Source: Engelhardtia mirabilis (GTDB lineage Bacteria; Planctomycetota; UBA1135; GCA-002686595). From it: a stretch of 64,000 nucleotides of DNA. Positions 29,001 to 35,277 of the stretch are shown here, piece by piece (position 1 is the first letter of the stretch; each line of letters begins with the position of its first letter). Location: positions 1,860,001-1,924,000 of the forward strand of contig NZ_CP036287.1 in NCBI RefSeq assembly GCF_007748095.1, read 5' to 3'. The notes beneath the pieces were generated by a model that saw only the letters and a program-made list of their open reading frames with translations, searched no databases and was not told the DNA's origin. Both the position numbers and the translations under genes were made by a program.

Positions 29001-29196
29001 CGACGAGTTCGTCGATGGTGTGGACGCCTCGCCAAGGGCCCCGGGGCGAGGTCGCAACCATGATCACGGACCCCTCGGGGGGGCCTTCACCAAAGACCAG
29101 TTCGGCGGCCAGCCGAGCCTCCTGTCTGCGATCACGGCTGGCGTCCAGGTCGCCGAAGAGCTCGTCGTCAGTAATGAAGTCGTTGTCCAAGTGCAA
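26032..29196 (-). CDS. primase-polymerase fused to an XPD/DinG-like Fe-S helicase
   Basis: A 1054-residue protein. Residues about 45-230 resemble an archaeo-eukaryotic primase (AEP): the metal-binding DVD at 105-107 (FWMDVDCKD), TNTGGGYHVFWAL (135-147), and RVLMLAGGFHHK (192-203), equivalent to the LPGTxNxK motif. A Cys cluster (C296, C299, C325, C330) suggests a zinc site. Residues about 412-1010 form an SF2 helicase: Walker A PTTGSGKT (419-426), then four cysteines C473, C493, C496 and C506 placed between motifs I and II as in XPD/DinG Fe-S helicases, then VIVDEF (538-543) and a motif-VI-like QAHGRARSLR. It probably primes and unwinds for replication of the island (inference). Its 3' end lies in a large hairpin. 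Confidence 0.83.
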   Translation of the reverse strand: MHLDNDFITDDELFGDLDASRDRRQEARLAAELVFGEGPPEGSVIMVATSPRGPWRGVHTIDELVEQIVAGTARSIGMATMPSDLENGNRGGNGQAVSLQAFWMDVDCKDRGDYPPREVAAPLLADFPIQPSIVTNTGGGYHVFWALEEPLDLRDAKDRAVAERLSYGLQAYYRAQLRPRGFKLDRTQEMARVLMLAGGFHHKPDYGQDFQIRVVRQLSSFASYNPADLEWVAELGWQQADEDGELPPSGGSSGSSGPRRAGPYNPVVRRAVEALQQSWPIRGEVKDLVLPIFDRCPVCAGRRSKSPGHDLGTAHVQPGRGHLVCKRGNCEASEPGLPFEEWVPLVLPDHAPDLLAEWEAAKSVQLYRPGTTATSRSMSDAGSLRDVFDQALNFIDSPVPGAGSDQEAPPRSRVALLAPTTGSGKTRLIRKLVREGRQVIYAAPNHDLAAEFAEPFSESDFRVWHAKGAPTACRFPDAFRRYGARRDWRYTACEGCKHQVPTKDQCETWKDPGEVDLVVTSHDNLGAVREKLGDEWLVIVDEFPDVLDEEAIPAGDVRRCQVRVPGTPPGVIDALNRQLVDLENRGRAEMARLGTRQRETPIRWLEETLKADTEFGATFRLTLNLVSTLDKPDGEQLRTSSADPATMQHPSTARLWSVLARMTDPSGQVNEASEEVGFAGAITLREGENGIEWVLRRPSGVVMALDRAVILDATGGLNGSLLEALVGRESVGHFGLRVIEPALGHRRFHVKTGSMSKTQLGKEGDPAGRVTAALKNMLRQLPKDVVERLERPDVKIGLITHKSLVEQLERRLPEVLCGRWTVGYYGKDDRGTNRFEGVDALITVGDPYANIGSTSIEAELLDLHPGRRIEEHVQALLVQAHGRARSLRATRPQALIHLGRRLPCEWRDYQYEVIELPMGRPRTAPNERTRALLTARRRNRQPISSITIRQVECHELSAAGGMGETAYSFSPYVASPTMNDRTLRRMVADVAVDPAFGSPYTCFDCVTASGSLTLYAYEADPAAIPHAIEDHGITLREVQPRAAAVAPPLGGGGH

Positions 29197-29348
29197 ATCT
29201 GGGCAGTGGCGGTGCTCGCGCCGCGAGTCGCCAGGTCTAGTCGTGGTCCCTCCGAGAGCAGTCTAGGGAGGACACCAGCCGCCAGATTCGCTCCTGAGTC
29301 CTGGCGCTGACTAAAACCGAGGAGACCTGACGGCCACCTCGGCGCACC

Positions 29349-29465
29349 TCACCGCCGCGGCGGCAGGCGCTTGGCCCCGTAGTACTGCACCAGGGCAATG
29401 GCCACCGCACCGGCGATGACCTTCGCGAGCTCCTTCGCATCCGCCTTCGCATCCGCCTTCGTCAT
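29349..29465 (-). CDS. 38-residue single-pass membrane peptide coupled to the Cas4-like gene
   Basis: A short frame starting with ATG at 29465, overlapping the stop of the Cas4-like gene as ATGA (29462-29465). The peptide begins MTKADAKADAKELAK, with an ADAK duplication, then one hydrophobic helix (VIAGAVAIALV) and a basic end (YYGAKRLPPRR). The clear amphipathic/charged N-terminus, single membrane span and stop-start overlap support real coding. No homologue recognised; holin-like, membrane-anchoring or toxin-like roles are all possible. Confidence 0.55.
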   Translation of the reverse strand: MTKADAKADAKELAKVIAGAVAIALVQYYGAKRLPPRR

Positions 29466-30292
29466 GCCGGCACCTCCAGCCCGTGGTGCTGGCAGCAACT
29501 GCTGATGGCAGGGCACGAGGGCGAGCACAGGAAGCTCGGCCGAGGGAGCAGCTTCCCCGACCGCACGTCGGCCAGGTAGGCCCGCACCATCGCCATGAAG
29601 GCCCCGAGCCCCCGCGTGGGGATCTCGGTCACCTCCAGACGGCAGAGCTTGCCGCGGATCAGGCTGCGGATCTCCGCCACGGCCAGGGCCGCCTCCGGTC
29701 GGTGTGCCTGTAGCAGGTACCGGTAGGCGTCGATCTGGAGCTGGTGGCCGAGAACCGTCTGGAGCTCCCCCGAAGCGCGCGCCGTGGTCTTGATGTCCAC
29801 GACCCGGCCGTCCGCCGTGATCAGGTCGACCACGCCGGTCAGGTCGGCTCCGAGGTCCTCGCCGGTCACAGGATCCACCAGGGCGCTGTGGAGCTTGATT
29901 TCCGCCGCTTCGACGCCCTCGTCGGGGAATCGGTCCAGATAGTGCGCGGTGAGCTCCCGCGCATGGAGGAGAGCCTTCTCAAGCTCGCTCTGCTTGAGGA
30001 CCGCGCGAGCGGGGTCGGTCGGTGCCGACGCGTCCACGTCCTCCGCCAGCACGGTGTGCGCGCCGAAGACGTCAACAAACACGGCCACAAGGTCCTCGGG
30101 CGCGCGCCCCAGCCACCGCGCGCGGTGCAGCTCCTCCAGGGCCGCATGCAGGGCCCGCCCGAAGGCCATGGCCGGCGTCATCTGCAGGGGCTTGCCCTCC
30201 AGGTAGACTGCCGCCCAGCGCAGGGGGCACATCAGCCAGGTCTTCAGGCGCGAGGCGCTGACCTGGATCCTGGAGCTGTCGTTCACAGTCAC
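29462..30292 (-). CDS. Cas4-like PD-(D/E)XK exonuclease with Fe-S cysteines
   Basis: A 276-residue RecB-family nuclease. The catalytic residues are D156 and D166-x-K168 (GVVDLITADGRVVDIKTT), followed by the QLQIDAYRY motif (184-192). One cysteine near the N-terminus (C22, MCPLRW) and three at the C-terminus (C256-x3-C260-x5-C266) match the arrangement that binds a 4Fe-4S cluster in Cas4/AddB nucleases. It likely processes DNA ends in replication or recombination of the element; there is no CRISPR locus here. The ATG at 30292 overlaps the stop of the preceding gene (30289) by 4 bp, and its own stop overlaps the small membrane peptide, so the three genes are coupled. Confidence 0.85.
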   Translation of the reverse strand: MTVNDSSRIQVSASRLKTWLMCPLRWAAVYLEGKPLQMTPAMAFGRALHAALEELHRARWLGRAPEDLVAVFVDVFGAHTVLAEDVDASAPTDPARAVLKQSELEKALLHARELTAHYLDRFPDEGVEAAEIKLHSALVDPVTGEDLGADLTGVVDLITADGRVVDIKTTARASGELQTVLGHQLQIDAYRYLLQAHRPEAALAVAEIRSLIRGKLCRLEVTEIPTRGLGAFMAMVRAYLADVRSGKLLPRPSFLCSPSCPAISSCCQHHGLEVPA

Positions 30293-30762
30293 GAGTCCCT
30301 CCCGCCCTGCAGGGCCGTGATGACGCGCGAGGCGTCGAACTTGGAGAGTTCGTGGCTGGGGTGCCCGGTGGCCTCCAGGCAGAGCTCCTCCAGCCCATCC
30401 CGGTCGAGTCGCTTCGAGTGCGCCAGCCGATGGATCAGCTGGAGCTGCTTGTCGGTCGCTCGCGGCGTGCCGCCCGCGGCCCCGTTGTAGGCAGCCACGC
30501 GGTTGGGCGGCTGGGAGCGTCCGTTCGCAGTAGCAGCTACTGCCACGGCTTGGCGGGGAACGCCGTCGAGCCCGTCGAGGCGCTTGGCGTTGTCGATGGC
30601 CTCCTTGGCGCGGCGGAACAGAATGTCCGCCTGGCCGAGCAGCTCGTCCGGGTGCTCGATCGACAGCTGGTCGACGGACACCAGGACGGAGTAGTTGTTG
30701 GGTTCGTACTGCGAGCGCGCGCTGATCTTCTCAGACGCGCTCACTTCGAGCCGGACGATCAT
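30289..30762 (-). CDS. uncharacterised recombination-module protein
   Basis: A 157-residue protein. The N-terminal part (MIVRLEVSASEK..., residues 1-70) has alternating strands and a helix with ADILFRRAKEAIDNAKRL. A disordered linker follows. The C-terminal 50 residues (ATDKQLQLIHRLAHSKRL...LEELCLEATGH...LSKFDASRVITAL) form the short helical module found at the C-terminus of many phage and plasmid single-strand-DNA or recombination proteins. Coupled by a 4-bp overlap to the Cas4-like nuclease, it may supply a DNA-binding partner for it. Family unknown to me. Confidence 0.6.
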   Translation of the reverse strand: MIVRLEVSASEKISARSQYEPNNYSVLVSVDQLSIEHPDELLGQADILFRRAKEAIDNAKRLDGLDGVPRQAVAVAATANGRSQPPNRVAAYNGAAGGTPRATDKQLQLIHRLAHSKRLDRDGLEELCLEATGHPSHELSKFDASRVITALQGGRDS

Positions 30763-30799
30763 GGGATCGGTTCCTTCGGGTCAGGGTGGATACGAAGAA

Positions 30800-30832
30800 G
30801 GCCCGTGGCACCAACGGGTGGTGTCACGGGCC
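30800..30832 (-). terminator. intrinsic terminator after radC
   Basis: GGCCCGTG (30800-30807) and CACGGGCC (30825-30832) form an 8-bp stem extended inward by GCACC/GGTG pairs. Read on the minus strand, the hairpin is followed by TTCTTCGT. It ends the leftward ImmR-ImmA-DUF932-radC run, 20 bp after the radC stop, and separates it from the gene at 30762. Confidence 0.65.
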
Positions 30833-30853
30833 TGCCAGGGAGCCGGGTGAGAG

Positions 30854-31309
30854 CTAGAAGCCCATCCGGCGACGAAGGGAGACGAACGAGCCGTCTCCCA
30901 TCACGAGGTGATCGAGGAGTGGGATGCCGACGAGCTTCCCGACCTCGAGCAGCCTCCGGGTCACCTCGAGGTCCTCGGTGGAGGGCTCGGGGTCACCCGA
31001 CGGGTGGTTGTGGGCGACGATCAGCCCGGCCGCGCCGAGTCGGATCGCCGGCCCGAAGACCTCACGCGGGTGGACCAGGGACGCCGTGAGCGTGCCGACC
31101 GTCACCTGCGCGAGTCCGAGGACTCGATGCCGCCCGTCGAGCAGCAGCACCCAGAACTCCTCCGTGGGCCGGTCGTCGAGCACCGGCCGCAGGCAGGCGT
31201 AGGCCGCCTCGGGGGAGATCGCGTCCGAGCCGTAGCTCACGACCTCCGGTCCCTCGGCGACCACCTCCTGCAGCCGGCTGACGACGCGGCGAAGGCGTCG
31301 AGCCGGCAC
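30854..31309 (-). CDS. radC: RadC family JAB/MPN+ domain protein
   Basis: A 151-residue protein limited to the RadC catalytic domain; the helix-hairpin-helix N-terminus of chromosomal RadC (about 220 residues) is absent, as in many mobile-element copies. The JAMM-type metal motif is complete: E50/E51 (PTEEFWVL), H100-N-H102-P-S-G and D113 (STEDLEV). RadC-like proteins on islands are predicted metal-dependent nucleases or deubiquitinase-fold hydrolases with an unclear role in recombination. The gene starts 3 bp after the DUF932 stop, so they are cotranscribed, and it is followed by a terminator. Confidence 0.92.
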   Translation of the reverse strand: MPARRLRRVVSRLQEVVAEGPEVVSYGSDAISPEAAYACLRPVLDDRPTEEFWVLLLDGRHRVLGLAQVTVGTLTASLVHPREVFGPAIRLGAAGLIVAHNHPSGDPEPSTEDLEVTRRLLEVGKLVGIPLLDHLVMGDGSFVSLRRRMGF

Positions 31310-31312
31310 GGC

Positions 31313-32266
31313 TCAGAGCCACCGCTCGCCTCGCTCGGCGAGGTCGAGGATGCGACCGCCGAGCTGCTGGAGCTCGGTGCGGTCCGTCAGTTCGAGCTGC
31401 GGCGCGTTGCCAGCCCGCGTGACCGCGTTGATCACGTCGAAGAGGCTGTTGCCCGGCTCGATCCGGTAGGCGTCGATCAGGGCTCGACCCAGGTCCGGAC
31501 CGAGCTGGTACCGAACCGCGATCCGGTCGAGCGCGGCTTCCGGGTCGGGCACACGAACCGATCGGACGGCCTCGAAGCGGCCCGGCAGCCGGCTCGCGGT
31601 CTGCCACGCTTCTCGCGCCATCGAGCGCGCTTCGTCAAGCGTGTCGGAGGCGCGCTTCGTGTGCCGGCGCCGCAGAGTCGAGGCGCTGTCCATCAGGATC
31701 AGCCCGTTGAGGCAGATCACGCGGTAGACGAGCGCATGCAGCTCGACGACGCGGTGCCCGGTCTCCGAGTTGCCGAGGTAGAGGCCGCCGTGCATGCCGT
31801 CGTCGGACAGCGCGGTGGGGGTGAGGACCTGCGCGACGAAGTGCAGCGGCGAGAGTTCGTAGCGCGCCGGGGTGTCGTCGGGCACCTGCTCGAGCACAGT
31901 CCGTACGAGCGAGAGGTGCGACACCGGCTGGTACCGCGCTGAGAGCACCGCGCGGACCTCGTCGCCTTCGATACGTATCAGTAGCTCGCCGCTCAGGCGC
32001 TCGAGCCAGCGGTTGACGTTCAGCGCGACGAGGTCGTCCGGACACCGATGCAGATAGGTCGCCGGGATCCGTACCCTCGCCGCGAGCTGGTCCAGCGCTT
32101 CGCGACGCATCGGATGCGGCACGCCTTGCACCCGCAGCATCCGCGCCGAGTCCATCCGGACTTCGTCCGCACGGACGGGAAGGTCGAGCTGCCGGTCAGC
32201 TGCCGCCGAGAGCTCCGCTTCGAGTTCTCCCAACGCGACCGGCGGCCCGTAGAGTCTTGCCACCAT
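31313..32266 (-). CDS. DUF932 domain-containing protein
   Basis: A 317-residue protein. The central segment (RAVLSARYQPVSHLSLVRTV, about residues 125-145) and the later YLGNSETGHRVVELHALVYRVICLNGLI fit the DUF932 family, which occurs on plasmids, phages and integrative elements, often beside RadC-like genes. The biochemical function of DUF932 is not known; a phage-like DNA-processing or anti-restriction role has been suggested. The ATG at 32266 is preferred over the in-frame upstream start at 32299 because it has AGGAG about 8 nt upstream. Last-but-one gene before the radC terminator. Confidence 0.82.
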   Translation of the reverse strand: MVARLYGPPVALGELEAELSAAADRQLDLPVRADEVRMDSARMLRVQGVPHPMRREALDQLAARVRIPATYLHRCPDDLVALNVNRWLERLSGELLIRIEGDEVRAVLSARYQPVSHLSLVRTVLEQVPDDTPARYELSPLHFVAQVLTPTALSDDGMHGGLYLGNSETGHRVVELHALVYRVICLNGLILMDSASTLRRRHTKRASDTLDEARSMAREAWQTASRLPGRFEAVRSVRVPDPEAALDRIAVRYQLGPDLGRALIDAYRIEPGNSLFDVINAVTRAGNAPQLELTDRTELQQLGGRILDLAERGERWL

Positions 32267-32388
32267 GAGTCCACTCCTGTGGGTTGTGAGCCGGAACAAC
32301 TCCGGTCACAGGACTCATGACGGATCACCTGGGCTGTTTAGCAGGTGTTCTTCTGCCGGGTAGCACAGCTGTCAGCAGGACGCAGCTG

Positions 32389-32997
32389 TCAGCCGGAAAC
32401 GGCCTTCAGTTCGGCATGGAGCCTGTGCGATGCCGCTTCGCTGGATACTCCAAAGTGCGAAGCGAGCTTGTCAGCGATTGCGTCGAGTCGGATCGCATCC
32501 TGTTCAGCTCCGAGCTCGGAGAGCGAGCGGCGAGCAATCTCTTCAACACAGGTGTTGAACTCCGGTGAGGGCATTAGGACGAGCGCTGCAAAAGAGTTCG
32601 CCTGAATCTCAAAGTATCGGTGGGAGTCGCCGTCCATCGTGGAGTACAGGCGCTTCCAGCCCTCGACAAGGTAGTATCCACGTCCCTGGTAGAACCGCTC
32701 GTGCAGGACGATGTGCCCGGCTTCATGCGCGAGGGTGAAGCGGTATCGATTCGTGCTCTCAGCGTGATAGATTCCCGCGTCCACAACGATGTCCTTGCAG
32801 TCGCCTGATGTGAATCCGTCTACACGTAGTCGAGACATCAGCCCCTCTTCAGGGACGATGTTGATTCCAAGGTTGAATTCGACGATGTCTTCGATCGGAA
32901 CCGGAATCTCTCGATCGGGATTGTGCCGGTCGAGGAAAGCGGAGGCTGCGTGCCGCACGTCCTCGTAGCTGAGATAGTCAGGCTTGAACTCTTCCAA
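32389..32997 (-). CDS. immA: ImmA/IrrE family metallo-endopeptidase
   Basis: A 202-residue zinc protease. The gluzincin-type motif HEAGH is at 91-95, with a following acidic helix (EIQANSFAALVLMP) supplying the third ligand, as in ImmA/IrrE proteins. These proteases cleave the cognate XRE repressor, which switches on excision or replication of the element. The start appears to be TTG at 32997, 15 bp after the repressor stop. The N-terminal helices (YEDVRHAASAFLDRH) match the family. Confidence 0.9.
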   Translation of the reverse strand: MEEFKPDYLSYEDVRHAASAFLDRHNPDREIPVPIEDIVEFNLGINIVPEEGLMSRLRVDGFTSGDCKDIVVDAGIYHAESTNRYRFTLAHEAGHIVLHERFYQGRGYYLVEGWKRLYSTMDGDSHRYFEIQANSFAALVLMPSPEFNTCVEEIARRSLSELGAEQDAIRLDAIADKLASHFGVSSEAASHRLHAELKAVSG

Positions 32998-33012
32998 CTT
33001 CGTTCCAGCCTT

Positions 33013-33405
33013 TCAGTCTTCCGCTGAGTCCGATTCGCAGTGCCGGCGCACGACGTCAACAATCTCATCCAGCTGGTGTTCGTCGATCGCCGCGTTCCGC
33101 AAAGTTCGGAAGAACAGCGGGAGCTTCGCGACCACATGCTCCTCAAGCCCCTCTGGGAGGCGATGGGCCTGAATCGATGCAGCATCAAAAAAGGATTCCC
33201 AGTCCTCAGTGCCTCGCTCGAGGTGGAGGGCGCCAGCTAGGTGTGTCAGCGTGGACTTCGAACTCGGAGGCGGCGCAAGTCCTCTTTCGATCCTGCTGAT
33301 GCGTGCCGGGTCGAGGTTGTTCTCTCGACAGAAGCTTCGAAGCGACTTCCCGTGCTTGTGGCGAAGCGAGCGAACTAGGTCGCCGAAGAGGTTGCTCGTG
33401 GTCAT
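33013..33405 (-). CDS. immR: XRE-type repressor (ImmR-like)
   Basis: A 130-residue protein with an N-terminal HTH_XRE domain (FGDLVRSLRHKHGKSLRSFC...DPARISRIERG, residues 7-42) and a helical C-terminal half. It is followed 15 bp later by an ImmA/IrrE protease gene, the classic repressor-antirepressor pair that controls integrative elements such as ICEBs1. The ATG at 33405 has AAGGAG about 6 nt upstream. A strongly symmetric double operator (33469-33506) lies 64 bp upstream and is the natural binding site for autoregulation (inference). Confidence 0.9.
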   Translation of the reverse strand: MTTSNLFGDLVRSLRHKHGKSLRSFCRENNLDPARISRIERGLAPPPSSKSTLTHLAGALHLERGTEDWESFFDAASIQAHRLPEGLEEHVVAKLPLFFRTLRNAAIDEHQLDEIVDVVRRHCESDSAED

Positions 33406-33468
33406 TCCTGCTCCTTGTCGGTCAGATGACGAAGTCGGTGTGAAGGGCTAGAGGGGGGGGGACTGGGT

Positions 33469-33506
33469 GTTGTACGACGGGCACAACGTTGTGTGTTGAG
33501 TACAAC
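33469..33506. promoter_or_regulatory. symmetric double operator upstream of the XRE repressor gene
   Basis: Two abutting 19-bp units of the form GTTGT-N9-ACAAC (33469-33487 and 33488-33506). Together they make a larger dyad centred at 33487/33488, whose core CACAACGTTGTG (33482-33493) is a perfect palindrome and whose ends GTTGTAC/GTACAAC also match; the outer GGGT/GCCC nearly extends it. It lies between the repressor gene and the right end of the island. Confidence 0.78.
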
Positions 33507-34274
33507 GCCCAGAAACTTGCGCATCTGGCATCCTTGAGGGTCGGAGGGGACGCCTCTGGTTTTTGCTAAGTGTTTTTGAATTCGACGTTTAGGGCGGATG
33601 TGGCCGGTCAGTGGCATCCGCCACGGTGACGCTGGCGACTCGCGTCAGAGGCCAGCCAGAGGCCCAGGCTCTATCTGCAGGGGGCTCGAAGGAGCGAGCA
33701 ACCCAACAGGGTAGGGCGCCCCGGTTGACCGAGTGCGCTGGGTGAACCCCAAAGTCGCGTACGCGTCCGGTGAGCCCATCTGGCCGGACCGCCTCGTAGC
33801 CGGCACGGTCAGCAGGGCAGCAATGGTCCCGAAGGGGCAAGTCGCCGCCGGCCGACCGCAATCTATCCGGTTCTAGGATGTCAGAATCCGCCCGACAATG
33901 CCCTAAGTAATTGTGGGCAAGAGGGTTGAGCGCTCTGGCGTTGTGGGGGCGGCTGTGTTCTGCAACCCCCCTTGCGGACCTGCAATGGCGCTCGGGAGCC
34001 CTGACCGCGGCCTGAAGGAGCGTATTCGGACCACGGGAGCTGAGGCTGCTGGTCACCAGGTGGCCGTCAGCGATCCGAGACGGCCCTCTTCCGACGTTGC
34101 TTCGCGGGAATGGCCGTGGAACGTCCACGCCCAGGGTGCGCGAGCCTGCTCCTGGACGCCTGCAGATGCCTGTAGATGCGTGGACTTGCGGCCACCGACG
34201 CGCCGCGCTACCGTCGCCCAAGTACATATCCCGCTTCGAGTTGTGGCGCCGCGAAGGCCCCTGTTCAGCCCGCG
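33507..34274. other. right-end non-coding region of the island
   Basis: About 770 bp between the operator and the right attachment site. A 212-residue leftward frame (33589-34227) and a longer rightward frame have random-looking composition and no domain. A locally AT-richer stretch (33556-33590, TTTTTGCTAAGTGTTTTTGAA) may be part of a promoter or integrase arm-binding region. No inverted repeat comparable to the operator was seen. Confidence 0.4.
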
Positions 34275-34320
34275 ATGGGGTTGCAGAGGTCGGAGGTTCG
34301 AATCCTCACGCCCCGACCAT
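34275..34320 (+). repeat. right attachment site (attR), partial tRNA-Pro copy
   Basis: A 46-bp copy of the tRNA-Pro 3' part, from the anticodon loop to CCA plus T. The sequence to its left does not form the missing D arm or acceptor 5' strand, so it is not a tRNA gene. It marks the right boundary of the island. Confidence 0.93.
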
Positions 34321-34362
34321 CTTGATGGCCATCGAGCCGCTCTGCGCTACGATCGAGCGGCC

Positions 34363-34587
34363 ATGACCGAGATCGCTCCGCGCATCACCGTCGACCCCGA
34401 GCAGTGCGGCGGTCGGCCCTGCATCCGGGGGATGCGGATTCGGGTCACCGACGTGCTCGACCTCTTGGCGGCTGGACTAAGCGCCGAGCAGGTGGTCGAG
34501 GAGCTGCCTGACCTCGAACTCGAGGACGTCTCCGCGGTTCTCAAGTACGCGAGCAAACGGCTCGATCATCCGTACTTCGCGGCGTGA
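34363..34587 (+). CDS. DUF433 antitoxin
   Basis: A 74-residue protein from the ATG at 34363. It shows the full DUF433 pattern: ITVDPEQCGGRPCIRGMRI (residues 7-25), VTDVLDLLAAGLS and LPDLELEDVSAVLKYA. DUF433 proteins are winged-HTH antitoxins that pair with VapC-like DUF5615 proteins and repress their own promoter. It lies 43 bp outside the right attachment site and shares its end (GTGA) with the toxin gene. Confidence 0.92.
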   Translation: MTEIAPRITVDPEQCGGRPCIRGMRIRVTDVLDLLAAGLSAEQVVEELPDLELEDVSAVLKYASKRLDHPYFAA

Positions 34588-34925
34588 TCCTCTGGCTCGA
34601 CGCGCAGCTGCCGCCGGCGCTCGCGCCGTGGTTGGCGAGCGAGCTCAACGTCGAAGCCCAGGCCCTGCGTGATCTTGGGCTGCGCGATGCGTCCGACCAG
34701 GTGATCTTCGATCGAGCGCGGGAGGCTGGTGCCGTCGTCCTCACCAAGGACTCCGACTTCGTCGAGCTGGTCGGCCGACTTGGGCCTCCGCCTCAGATCG
34801 TATGGCTCACGATCGGCAACACGACGAAAGAGCGGCTTCGAGAGGTGTTCGCCGAGCACGGATCGAGGTTGGTGAAGGCGCTGCGCGCTGGCGAGGATTT
34901 GATCGAGATCGGGAAGTCGCGTTGA
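34584..34925 (+). CDS. DUF5615 PIN-like toxin
   Basis: A 113-residue protein with a GTG start overlapping the DUF433 stop by 4 bp. The PIN-like (Mut7-C) signature is present: LDAQLPPALA near the N-terminus (acidic residue D6), DLGLRDASDQVIF, and VVLTKDSDFVEL around residues 50-61, whose aspartates form the metal site. These proteins are predicted ribonuclease toxins neutralised by DUF433. The unit is a complete type II toxin-antitoxin pair next to the island junction. Confidence 0.9.
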   Translation: MILWLDAQLPPALAPWLASELNVEAQALRDLGLRDASDQVIFDRAREAGAVVLTKDSDFVELVGRLGPPPQIVWLTIGNTTKERLREVFAEHGSRLVKALRAGEDLIEIGKSR

Positions 34926-35277
34926 CGGCAACTGTCCGCGTGAGCACCCCGCCGGAGCCGGTCGCGTCTCCACGTGTTGCGAGTCGAGTCGGCCGGTGAA
35001 TTCGGCCGTCGGCGTGCATGCGCGCCGGCGGCACGGGCAGCGGATCTGGGCACACGCGCGCGCTGCGCGGGGGAGGCGCTCGTGCGCTCACTCGCGATCG
35101 GGCCTCGAGGTGCCTTGGCGGCACGGAGGCCGAGGTTTTCGTTCCGTGCCGCCGGCGAGTTGTTGTTGCGGTTCGCCGAGTGTGCGTTGCGGGCGGTGTC
35201 GTCGAGTCTGCCGCCGCGGTTGACGCGGTTGGCGGAGGCGGGAATCCGCTCCCCAGGAGGGTGAGGGCCGCGCGCGC
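34926..35277. other. intergenic region
   Basis: About 350 bp, very GC-rich, between the toxin gene and the convergent secreted protein. Three overlapping rightward frames exist (34974-35389), all Arg/Ala/Gly-rich without a recognisable domain. No RNA gene or clear terminator seen. Confidence 0.35.

Noticed and set aside
29462..30292. Cas4 of a CRISPR system
   Set aside because: No other cas gene or repeat array is present; the Fe-S nuclease fits an element recombination module.
33589..34227. 212-residue leftward frame at the right end of the island
   Set aside because: No recognisable motif, His/Arg/Pro-rich composition and no ribosome-binding site; treated as non-coding.
34275..34320. Second tRNA-Pro gene
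   Set aside because: Only the part from the anticodon loop to CCA is present; the left half does not form D or acceptor arms, so it is an attachment-site copy.
34974..35264. 96-residue rightward frame after the toxin gene
   Set aside because: Ala/Arg-rich low-complexity composition in very GC-rich DNA; no supporting feature.
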